Part shown: piece by piece, positions 56,161-64,000 of the stretch | Numbering within the stretch: the stretch's first letter is position 1 | Layout: the number at the start of each line of letters is the position of its first letter | Origin: Annulohypoxylon bovei var. microspora | Lineage: Eukaryota; Ascomycota; Sordariomycetes; Xylariales; Hypoxylaceae | Assembly: GCA_022836615.1 (NCBI GenBank) | Contig: MU405285.1 | Span: 124,001 to 188,000, forward strand | DNA length: 64,000 bases | Direction of reading: 5' to 3' | The notes under the pieces: model-generated | Seen by the model: only the letters and a program-made list of their open reading frames with translations | Databases searched by the model: none | What the model was told of the DNA's origin: nothing | Translations under genes and position numbers: made by a program

Positions 56161-57154
56161 ATGAGTAGCCCACGTAGAAGGATCGAGACGGATGTAGGTC
56201 TACCTAATGTCAAATAACCACCTTTGTAGGTCATGGATCGCTAACTAAACACCAAAATCAGGTCATGAAGATGTATGATGAGCTCTACTGACAAACCCCG
56301 GTTTCCCGACTAACTATCCCAGGCTCATGTCCGACTATGAGGTGACTTTAGTCAATGACAACAGTAATCTACCCTCCTACCTGCTATCGTCTGACATAAC
56401 GTCACGCTAACCAACTGGTCGCAGTGTAAGCTATTTGGTCTACTACCTACGCTTTATTCTCCGAGTCCTCACACATTCCCAGGCAAGAGTTCTACGTCCG
56501 ATTCAAGGGTCCCGTCGAGAGTTAGTATAAATGTCGAAACACATTTCGGGTTATAACAGCTTCTAACCCATATTAGCACCCTTCGAGAACGGCATCTGGA
56601 AAGTCCACGTCGAGCTTCCCGATCAATACCCGTACAAGTCACCTAGTATTGGCTTCGTCAACCGTATCTTCCACCCCAATATCGATGAGCTGTAAGTTGG
56701 CCGGAACTCGATGTTGCCACCACATTCTAGGATTGGGTATGAGTTTAAGACAGGGCTAAGGATGGCAAATTGATATAATAGGTCCGGTTCGGTTTGCTTG
56801 GACGTCATCAACCAGACGTGGTCACCCATGTTCGACATGATCAACATATTCGAGGTCTTCCTCCCGCAGCTCCTAAGGTATCCCAACCCTGCCGACCCTC
56901 TCAACGGGGAAGCGGCTGCGTTGTTGATGCGCGAACCCAAGAGCTACGACGCCAAGGTCAAAGGTACATATTCCCGCATGTTTCGAATATAGAGGAAGAG
57001 ATGGCTAAAACTGGAAACAGAGTACGTCCAGAAATACGCTAGCAAGGATGCCGCCGACGAGGCCGGAGCTGAGAGCGAAGACGACGACGACATGTCCTCG
57101 GTTGCAAGTTTCGGGGAAGATGATGAGCCCGCAGGCCAGATGGACGACGTATAG
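56161..57154 (+). CDS. UBC8: Ubiquitin-conjugating enzyme E2 (UBC8/UBE2H type), with micro-exons
   Basis: E2 enzyme; the yeast and human orthologues work with the GID/CTLH E3 ligase. Predicted exons: 56161-56193, 56262-56272 (11 nt), 56323-56363, 56425 (1 nt), 56483-56520, 56577-56691, 56782-56963 and 57021-57154. They sum to 555 nt, 184 aa plus stop. The ends match UBC8 throughout: MSSPRRRIETD, VMKM, LMSDYEVTLVNDN, QEFYVRFKGP, HPN at 74-76 and catalytic C85 in GSVCLDVINQTW. The acidic tail (EDDDDMSSVASFGEDDE) is typical. Between VNDN and QEFYV, the preceding exon ends A and the next starts G. Phase requires one more base, and a T framed as GCAG-T-GTAAGC supplies an ATG. Without it, canonical splicing shifts frame. 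Other introns have CTAAC-like branch sites. Convergent with the Saf4 gene. Confidence 0.92.
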
Positions 57155-57469
57155 GTACCTAGCTAATCGGCGCCGGACTAGTCGTGTCTTGCACGCTTCT
57201 CCATTCAACTAATAGCATACAAAGCCTTCTCTGGATTATGGAGTAATGAGTAATATGGTTTTCTTCTGGTGGTTAACGGATGGCATTTGGTGTCGCTGCA
57301 TGGAATTTGCAATTTGCATAAAGAATCGAGCCGGGTACTGGAATTACAATATTCTCAAACGGCTAGCATTGTCTTCTTTTATACTTGCGGTATGCTTTTC
57401 TCTCTTTTTGAGGGTTTGCGCTAAATCGTGAGAAGAACGAGCACCATATCGGTTGCTCTAATGGCAGAT

Positions 57470-57496
57470 GAAGGGTACGAAGGGTACGAAGGGTAT
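57470..57496. repeat. Nonamer tandem repeat GAAGGGTAC x3
   Basis: Three consecutive 9-nt units, the last with one change at its final base. Confidence 0.85.
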
Positions 57497-57600
57497 CAAT
57501 GATACATACATATATCAACACGATCAATTCTACCTATGCCGTGAATCTAATTCTTAACTATCCGTTCCGTATCATGATATAACCTGGGTATCGTAATGAC

Positions 57601-57618
57601 CAAAACCAAAACCAAAAC
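57601..57618. repeat. Hexamer tandem repeat CAAAAC x3
   Basis: Three perfect 6-nt units, 24 bp from the Saf4 stop codon. Confidence 0.85.
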
Positions 57619-57641
57619 GCCATAATTAATGCAGTAATGCC

Positions 57642-58820
57642 TTAATCTGAATCGTAGTCGACCAATGCCATTGATGATGCTATCCCTTTCTCTCCTTTTC
57701 CTGTATCAGCTACACCCCCCTTTTCCGGGTCGGGTTCATTGCGCTCTTCTAGCTCATGCTCCGGCCTCGATTCTGACTCCAGTCTTTTTCTCTTGATTCC
57801 CACAATCCTAGACGAACCTCTAGCAACATCCCCGCCGCCGCGATCCAGCGCTAGGAACGGGTCCTGAGCCACTCTCGTGTTGCCCACGATCTCCGACACC
57901 AGATTCTCCCGCATCTGCGCCGCGGCAACCTCCGACTTCAATCTCTTGCTCTTGCCCTTCGCGTTCTTCCCATCGTCCTTCGCATCCATACCAACACCAA
58001 CACCAACACCAGCACCACCTACAGCAAACAGCGGCTTCGCCAGCGCCTTCCGACCCAAGTCCGCGTCCCCCGCAGCCGCGGGACGGAAATCCACCAGCGC
58101 CGCGCGCCGCGCGTCCTCCTCGGTCGCGGCGACGAGCTCGATGCCCAAGCTCATGCGGTCGCGCAGGTCCTCGGTGCTCTCGGCGTCGCGCTCGCGCTCC
58201 TTGCGGCCGACCCGGAACGCGGCCCGCAGCCGGCGGTTGCGCGCGTACGGGTCCTCCCACTGGCGCGCGCTCTCGTCCTCCAGCTCGCCGATGCGGTGCC
58301 GCGCCTCCTCTAGCACCTTGCGGTCCGCGATCGTCTTCTCGAGCTTCGCGAACGCGTCCGTGCGCAGCGCCTCTCGCTCCTTGTCCGTGAGTATCGCTCC
58401 CGGGGCGTCGTCGTCGCCCGTGTCGCGCTTCCGCGCGCCCTCGGTGACGACGTACGCGGTGTTGCGCGGGTCGGTGCGGATCTCGATGGCGCCGCCGCAC
58501 TCGGCGTGGCGCATGCGGAAGGCGAAGACGGGCGTGGAGTGGTAGGCGCCGACCCTGCGCTTCGTCGCGTTGAAGCGCACGCCCTGGCCGATGATCGTGG
58601 GCTTGCCGTTGCCCCTGGTCGCGTTCCCGTTCCCGTTCGCCGTCGCGCGGGTGTCGCCGCTCTCGCAGTGCAGGCACCAGATCGCGAACGGCATCTCGAA
58701 CCGCACCGTCTGCGTCCCGTCCTGCGAGATGCCCGCCGGCCGCTTCTTGTGCAGCGCGTTGCCGCTCGTCGTGCCCTCGACGTCCGGCGGCACGTACCGC
58801 CCCATGTTGAAGCCCTGCAT
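57642..58820 (-). CDS. saf4: Splicing factor of the CWC16/Yju2 family, CCDC130/Saf4 type
   Basis: Spliceosome-associated protein, nuclear. Single exon, 392 aa from MQGFNMGRYVPPD; the frame is open another 105 codons upstream, but that part is not family-like and is taken as leader. The conserved core runs from KRPAGISQDGTQTVRFEMPFAIWC to IEIRTDPRNTAYVVTEGARKRD. Zinc ligands are C49 and C52 (WCLHC) and probably H105 and C108 (MRHAEC), the His replacing the Cys of animal proteins. A 20-residue Gly/Asn/Thr-rich insert (about 56-75) interrupts the zinc module where CCDC130 proteins usually have a short turn. Then come a charged coiled region, a Val/Gly-rich run (GVGVGVG) and a basic-acidic tail ending VDYDSD. 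Strongly GC-rich coding sequence, so opposite-strand frames are long. Confidence 0.9.
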   Translation of the reverse strand: MQGFNMGRYVPPDVEGTTSGNALHKKRPAGISQDGTQTVRFEMPFAIWCLHCESGDTRATANGNGNATRGNGKPTIIGQGVRFNATKRRVGAYHSTPVFAFRMRHAECGGAIEIRTDPRNTAYVVTEGARKRDTGDDDAPGAILTDKEREALRTDAFAKLEKTIADRKVLEEARHRIGELEDESARQWEDPYARNRRLRAAFRVGRKERERDAESTEDLRDRMSLGIELVAATEEDARRAALVDFRPAAAGDADLGRKALAKPLFAVGGAGVGVGVGMDAKDDGKNAKGKSKRLKSEVAAAQMRENLVSEIVGNTRVAQDPFLALDRGGGDVARGSSRIVGIKRKRLESESRPEHELEERNEPDPEKGGVADTGKGEKGIASSMALVDYDSD

Positions 58821-60221
58821 GGTGGCGGTAGTTACGTAGTTGGAGTTTAGTTGTCGCTGGGTTAGGTCGGTGGTTATATGGGGAGTGATATCGGTGTTTT
58901 TGTCGCGCTGGTGGTTAATTGACTTGATATGTATCGACAATGAGAACGGTGATGTAAGCTTTAGAAGGCATCCGCCCACGCCTTCCAAATTGTCGCGCTG
59001 AAGACTGATAAGATAAAATGTAGTTCGGGCTATAGAAATAAGCCCCTTACCCCGCTTATCCCCTCTATTTACATATAAAAGGGGCACAATGAACTCTTGT
59101 AAGTAGCGGGGTGAATACCCCTTTCTTAAATCCATCGTCGCCTTTAAGGATTGTTACAATCTCCACGATAGACGCCATAATTTACATATAACTAGCAGAA
59201 TAGATATATTCGATTACAATTTTAGATTTTTATTTCACAGCCTATCAAAGTAACATTCGATCAATACATCGTACGGAATAGAATTGAACCAGAAGACATG
59301 AGACCGGCGTAGGTTTTGTTAACAATACTCTTTAGGTACCTACTTATTTATCACACAGTCGAAGTAACACGATATACCCACGGTCCATGATCTTCTAGTG
59401 AGGGTACATTTCGAGATATTCATAGTATTCATCGCATCTGTTACTTTGAAGTATACAATTGATTCAAATTTCCCTCATTACTAAGTATTTTATGAGTAGC
59501 ACAGCTTGTACGCCAATCCCAAAAGCCACCCTCGCTCAGAATACCTTCTTCGAGTGTAAAAGCAATCCTAAGAGGCCTTTATATCGGTGTAGAAGCGTCT
59601 CTAGCTCTATATTTACCTACTCTTCGGTCACCTCATGGGCCTCTGCTAAATGGCATCCTGAGGCTGAAAAGCAATCCCAAAGACCACCTAGGTAATCTAA
59701 ATATCTTGGCCAAACGATGTCGGCGCCATCGTAATTTTATATCCCAAGTCGATGTAGCATTTAACTCCTTGTTCTATTTTAGTAACCCAGGCAGATCCGG
59801 GGTATTGGTGTAAATCATGGTAGGAATGGGGCTACGAAGGATTGCGGCTATGTCAGCTAATTAAGGCTCTGACCTCCTGCCTTGTCTACGGCGATTATCA
59901 GCCGCACAATCATGTAGATCTCGATTCTAAATTGCGCTGTACTGCTTCAAACGGTAGGCTGGCTAGGTTGGATGTGTGGAAAGGCCGATGCCATTGCAAA
60001 ATGTATCGCTTGGGGTCGGTGAATATGCAAAAAAGCTGGCGTCATCGCAGCAAATGGCTGAAACGGGAAAACGCCGATATGAAGAAATACAGCCAGGAGA
60101 ATCATGAATGTTGTTGAGATAGATATATTAAGCCAAGTTTGTTCACCATTATCATGTTTTGAACCGTCATAGACCGTCTCCATCTCAAACCCCCAACACT
60201 CATTAGATATAGCCATCTAAA
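58821..60221. promoter_or_regulatory. Divergent upstream region of Saf4 and the 505-aa secreted protein
   Basis: 1.4 kb with no supported gene. A/T-rich from 59150 to 59470. Short frames (59459-59695, 59842-60117) have no family resemblance. Confidence 0.5.
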
Positions 60222-61945
60222 ATGGCCAAGTCACTCATTAATCTCCTTCTATTCTCACAGGCCGTAACGGCCCTACCAACCGACCAGCTCACGTCCCCAA
60301 ACAAGTTCGGTCTTCCGCACAAACGCTGCGGTACCGTCTCCCAGTTCTACGGGCAGAAGGCCAGCGACTGGCAGAGCCACAACACAGACCAGTGGCTCGA
60401 CAGCTGGACCAGCACGCACGGAAAGGACATCTCGGCTAACCCAAACGGGTTTGCTGCCACCTTCGGGCAATGGGCCATTGGCAACCCAGACTGGACCGTA
60501 CGTAACATCGAAAGTCCCTTCCCCCTTCTAGCCTGTCTTGGGAGCGAGAACTTCTTGGCAGAGCTGGCCGAGAAGTCGCTGCTTCTGAGACATGCTTCAA
60601 GTTTCTAAATCCCTTCCTCAAGAAATTACTAACCCCCCTTGGTAGTGTCGTGACGACGGGTCCGCCAGCTCGTGCGACCTCGACCCGTGCGACAACCGCG
60701 TGCTCAACAGCCGCGGCGACGACATCCGGCCGACGTACTACGTCTTAGAATCCGTAAACCGGCTGCACAGCTACTTCACGGGGCTATCGCAAGCCTTCGA
60801 GGTCAGCGCCATCGCCGCGGCGCTCAGCAAGGAGTCCTGGAGCGAGACGTTCTACAAGCCCAAGAACAACGACAAGACGATCTCGACGCTGAGGGAGGTC
60901 CTAAATGCCGTCACCACCGTCATCGGCATCGGGGCTTCGTTCGCGGGGCTGGGCGAGGGAATGGCGTTGGTAGGCGCGATTGGAGGCGCCATGTCGACCG
61001 TCGCCGGCGGTGCGTCGGCTGCTGGATCCATCCAGCTGCAATCAGCGTGAGTCCCCTCATACACAAATATATACGCTCGCAACCCAACGCTAACAAGTTC
61101 CTAGAAAGGACGACACCTTCAAAAAAGACGCCGACCTCGGCGCCGTGCTCTCCAAGGTAGTCGTCGAATCGATGAAGAGCTTCACATCAGCTAACAACCA
61201 GCTGATGGCGGGGTCCAACTACGCCAACACGGGCGACATCAAGTCGTACCTCAAGGGGGGCGCCTTCGTCGACTTCGGGGGCGTGGACAAGAACGCAGTC
61301 ATCGACGTGATGAACAGCTTCTTCCTCGGCAACGCCGTAAACGAGCTGTGGCGGCAGCAGAAGATCTTCATCCTGGGCGGGGGCAATTGCGGGGACGGGC
61401 AGGGCATCGGGTCGGGGCCGCAGGACTACAGCGTGTGTCGCGACGGCAAGGCCTGGTACCTGTACTACTGGCACGAGGGTAACGGCGACTTCCTGTCGAA
61501 CAAGCAGTGGGGCTACGTCACGATGCCTCCCGGAGCCGATAAGTTGGGCCAGGGCGACTACGCGGGCGTCACCGTCGCGGACGTGATAAGCTCGTCTATC
61601 GATTCATATAATGTCGCCGAGTACAACTACGACGCGAACAAGGCAGCCGAGCGCGTGCACGAGGCCCTGCAGGGCGGGTGGAGGAACCCCGGGTCTCAGG
61701 GCCCGTCGTGGGAAGGCACCTTCACGATCCCGGTGTGCGATGTGAGCGGTGCAGTTGGCCAGAACTGGATGGACAAGCAGTACATCTTAGAGCAGTACGG
61801 CGGCAACTCTAGACCGGTGTGGTGCGGTCCAATATGCAGCAACGATTGGGACAAGACGAAGCGGTTCATCAGCGCGGCGAAGATGGATAATTTCAAGAGC
61901 CCGAAGCACGTCTGCACCGACAAAGGTATTGATATCAAGTATTAG
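60222..61945 (+). CDS. Large secreted protein of unknown function, fungal-specific
   Basis: Three exons (60222-60497, 60646-61046, 61105-61945; introns 148 and 58 nt) give 505 aa. A hydrophobic N-terminal signal peptide ends around AVTA (residue 17), and a dibasic HKR at 33-35 could be a Kex2 site. There is an early Cys cluster (CRDDGSASSCDLDPCDNR). In the middle a Gly/Ala-rich hydrophobic stretch (VTTVIGIGASFAGLGEGMALVGAIGGAM, about 180-215) resembles a pore- or membrane-inserting hairpin. A Trp/Tyr/Gly-rich C-terminal domain has scattered cysteines (GGGNCGDGQ, YSVCRDGK, WCGPICSNDW, HVCTDKG). I recall similar uncharacterised proteins in plant-associated ascomycetes, possibly DUF7872, but that name is uncertain. 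No catalytic motif is recognised. It is convergent with the next gene, leaving only 46 nt between stop codons. Confidence 0.82.
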
Positions 61946-61991
61946 TCCGGAGAACCGATAGACGCTTTTTGTTCTTTTTCTTGTATAGCAA

Positions 61992-63371
61992 TTAGGTGTT
62001 GCGTAGATATTCCTGCAGTGTATCATTAATCGAAGTGACCTTTGCGAGATCATTCAAATCCACCTCTTCTAGAGTCGAGACATGCTTCATAAGTGTTGAG
62101 CCGAGGGCACCAAGACAAGTGCCTGTGAAGTTGCGTACCCAGAACTCGCCATCTCCAAATGTCTTATTTTCTGCATTGACCCTCGGCATGGTTGTCGACA
62201 AGCCAAAGTCGGGGAGTTGGTTAAAGTCCATCCTGATAACATCAGGTCTTCTGCCATCTGAACATGCACTAGAATCTCCAGAATCATATGGGGCACTAGT
62301 CCACCGCCCACATGCTGTACGTCTTGTTTCGATACAGGATATAATGAAGATCACCAACACCATAACCGCGAGGAGTCCGGTGTATACTTCGTACCATCTT
62401 GTCGTGAGACACGGAAGGGTGGTCGATGTATGTCCTCGCACCAAATAGTAGCTACAAACGAGTACTGTGGTGGACAGGAATATCAGGTAAAAGAGTGCGA
62501 CTAAAAATGCAGTGACAGTGAATTCCTTCCCGCCCCGAGGCTGGATTATAAATAATAGGCATATCGCTAAGAGGAGTAGGGTCGGAAGTAGGAATACCGC
62601 TCGAAAGACTCTGCTTGCCCAGTATGATGTTGGCAAAAACCTATCCTCCTTTACAACCGGCGCTGACAAGTCCTCATGTAAAAGACTATCTAAAGAGACT
62701 CGTCTCTCGCCGTCTTTACTAGTGATTGCTTGTAGTGCTGAGCCATTTGAGCCGCTCTGAGTTGTCGAATACGCAAAGTCATCTGTAAGCCAAAACGCGC
62801 AGAAGAGACGGACGAGTCCGATGAACGCCAGAGGAAAGAATATTAAATCGACCCCCATGAAGGTTACAAAACCGTCAGAAGATTGGCTGCTATCTCCCAA
62901 GGCTAGGCCAAGGGCAACGATGGTCTGAACGCCCTGCAACGTAACGATCACAGTTTTGATGAACTCTCCAGAGAATAAGGTGATTCGACTGTGCTGAGGC
63001 AAATGCACGCAGTAGGGATAGCTAAGGGTGATCATCTCTTCTGAACCGTCCCAGCCTCGCGATGTCCAAAAGAGCGCGTTGGTGCTAGCCATATCTTTCC
63101 GATCCCAAGCCTTAGCCCGAATACGTCGATCTGCGATAGCCGCATATCGCCACAATATGGACGTCGGGTTATAGAGGGCGATACGCTCATGCCATTTTGG
63201 AGGACGTGGGTTTAAGTATGATGGCTGAGGAAACCCGGCAGCGATGTGAGCAATGAGCGGTGCGAGACAAAGCGTTAGGAGTGTACACCATTCTGTAAAA
63301 CTGATTTCTCCACTCTGATACTTGAGTTGATATACCTGATAGTCTCCGGTGTAATTGAGGTATTCAGCCAT
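61992..63371 (-). CDS. Six-segment fungal membrane protein, function unknown
   Basis: Single exon, 459 aa. Six hydrophobic segments are visible. They begin near WCTLLTLCLAPLIAHIAAG (about 28-46), VIVTLQGVQTIVALGLALG, DLIFFPLAFIGLVRLFCAF, AVFLLPTLLLLAICLLFII, TAFLVALFYLIFLSTTVLV and LLAVMVLVIFIISCI. A polar loop between segments 3 and 4 contains a SKDGERRVSLDSL stretch with likely phosphorylation sites. The C-terminal 110 residues carry cysteines (SCIETRRTACGRW) and N-glycosylation sequons (NKT, NFT, NDT), so they may be extracytoplasmic. No transporter signature is seen. I do not recognise a named family. Confidence 0.78.
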   Translation of the reverse strand: MAEYLNYTGDYQVYQLKYQSGEISFTEWCTLLTLCLAPLIAHIAAGFPQPSYLNPRPPKWHERIALYNPTSILWRYAAIADRRIRAKAWDRKDMASTNALFWTSRGWDGSEEMITLSYPYCVHLPQHSRITLFSGEFIKTVIVTLQGVQTIVALGLALGDSSQSSDGFVTFMGVDLIFFPLAFIGLVRLFCAFWLTDDFAYSTTQSGSNGSALQAITSKDGERRVSLDSLLHEDLSAPVVKEDRFLPTSYWASRVFRAVFLLPTLLLLAICLLFIIQPRGGKEFTVTAFLVALFYLIFLSTTVLVCSYYLVRGHTSTTLPCLTTRWYEVYTGLLAVMVLVIFIISCIETRRTACGRWTSAPYDSGDSSACSDGRRPDVIRMDFNQLPDFGLSTTMPRVNAENKTFGDGEFWVRNFTGTCLGALGSTLMKHVSTLEEVDLNDLAKVTSINDTLQEYLRNT

Positions 63372-64000
63372 CCTGAATGAGCTTTCGTGAAAATATTCGT
63401 AGAACGCGTCAGGATAGATGCAAATTGATGACTCGAGGCTCTGTGAACGAGATTAAAGATCCCATACCCTTGTCTGTTATTTTCAGCTCTCGCTATAATA
63501 ATTACTACCTGGGTATAGATCTGTCAGCCAGTCCATGAACCGATAGCTAATCCTTTTGGTGGGTCTATTAAATAGGTAGCTTACCAACCATGTTAAGTTG
63601 ACGATATAAACAACATTTAAAACTCACACTTGAGCAAAGTTGATAGGTCATCAGCCCGAATATCTGAAGCTCGACTTTTCAGCGGTGTGAGCCAAATGAT
63701 TCCTGGTCCAAGGGGAATAGCAGTCTAAGATATACAGTAAACCAAGCCGACTGTATGCGAAATGGATAACTCGAGAAATATACTTGCCAGGCAACTGAGA
63801 CACTGATCCAAAAGCCTAGGTACGCCCTAGTGAAGCAAGTCTCAGCCGTCCATATCACGTAAACAAATATCCAGACACTCGCAGAAAACTAGGCGAGTCC
63901 AGCCTCACCACTACCTCATACTCGCACCGGCTTGCCTTGAAATCCTGACAGAAGGTAGCTAAGTGCCAAGGCGTCCACCCAGGATGTTGATAGGCGATTG
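63372..64000. other. Right-end intergenic sequence
   Basis: Upstream flank of the six-segment membrane protein gene. Nothing else is recognisable before the window ends. Confidence 0.5.

Larger units (their letters stand above)
57155..57641. other. Convergent 3' intergenic region with short tandem repeats
   Basis: Between UBC8 and Saf4 stop codons. Holds a GAAGGGTAC nonamer triplet (57470-57496) and a CAAAAC hexamer triplet (57601-57618). No gene. Confidence 0.6.

Noticed and set aside
56194..56261. Alternative acceptor TTTGTAG at 56223-56229 in UBC8 intron 1
   Set aside because: It would give VMDR followed by a stop, whereas the acceptor at 56261 restores the conserved VMKM.
57820..58677. 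285-codon minus-strand and 222-codon plus-strand frames across the Saf4 gene
   Set aside because: Arg/Gly/Ala- or Ser-rich composition caused by high third-position GC of the real frame.
1..64000. tRNA genes, rRNA, CRISPR arrays
   Set aside because: I looked for B-box-like GGTTCRANTCC words on both strands and found no full cloverleaf context. No spaced direct-repeat array is visible. A tRNAscan run would be decisive.

Overview
The window is nuclear DNA of a filamentous ascomycete fungus. The evidence is short introns (47-167 nt, mostly GTAAGT/GTATGT donors, CTAAC-like branch points and YAG acceptors), fungal protein families (full-size PDR transporter, ICP55, SREBP-type bHLH, GH7 cellulase, a DOPA 4,5-dioxygenase-like protein, UBC8) and about one gene per 3 kb. 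Protein resemblances and frequent intergenic TAGG tetranucleotide runs suggest Sordariomycetes. Finer placement is not supported. I joined exons by hand from reading frame, splice motifs and family knowledge, so all splice sites are predictions.

Layout. 1.2-9.1 kb: Dbf4 (-), ICP55 (+) and a soluble SREBP-type bHLH factor (-). 9.1-15.8 kb: a 6.8-kb stretch with no supported gene, containing a 281-bp foldback element and a 370-bp TA-flanked MITE. 15.8-22.1 kb: DOPA dioxygenase-like protein (+), a seven-segment membrane protein (+), a degenerate RNase H-like protein (-) and an alpha/beta hydrolase (-). 23.0-27.5 kb: PDR/ABCG transporter (-). 27.5-31.1 kb: gene-poor. 31.1-39.6 kb: CK2 beta (-), JmjC/cupin-8 oxygenase (+), small hydrophilic protein (-) and SMP-30-like propeller (-). 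42.3-53.6 kb: LPMO-like secreted protein (-), RCC1-type RanGEF (-), GH7 endoglucanase (+) and GH94 phosphorylase (+). 54.0-63.4 kb: six-cysteine secreted protein (+), UBC8 (+), Saf4/CCDC130 splicing factor (-), 505-aa secreted protein (+) and six-TM protein (-).

Function. Housekeeping genes (replication kinase regulator, CK2 beta, RanGEF, ubiquitin E2, splicing factor, mitochondrial peptidase) are interleaved with accessory genes. The most coherent accessory theme is plant-polysaccharide use. An LPMO-like protein and a GH7 endoglucanase, both with signal peptides, lie within 12 kb of an intronless cytosolic GH94 that resembles cellobionic acid phosphorylases. That enzyme would consume C1-oxidised cellobiose made by LPMO or cellobiose dehydrogenase action. 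The GH7 promoter carries three matches to the CreA consensus.

The most striking structural observation is in UBC8. The two conserved coding blocks around residue 29 join in frame with canonical GT-AG introns only if a single-nucleotide exon (T at 56425) lies between two consecutive introns. The same gene also has an 11-nt exon, and the GH7 gene has a 31-nt exon.
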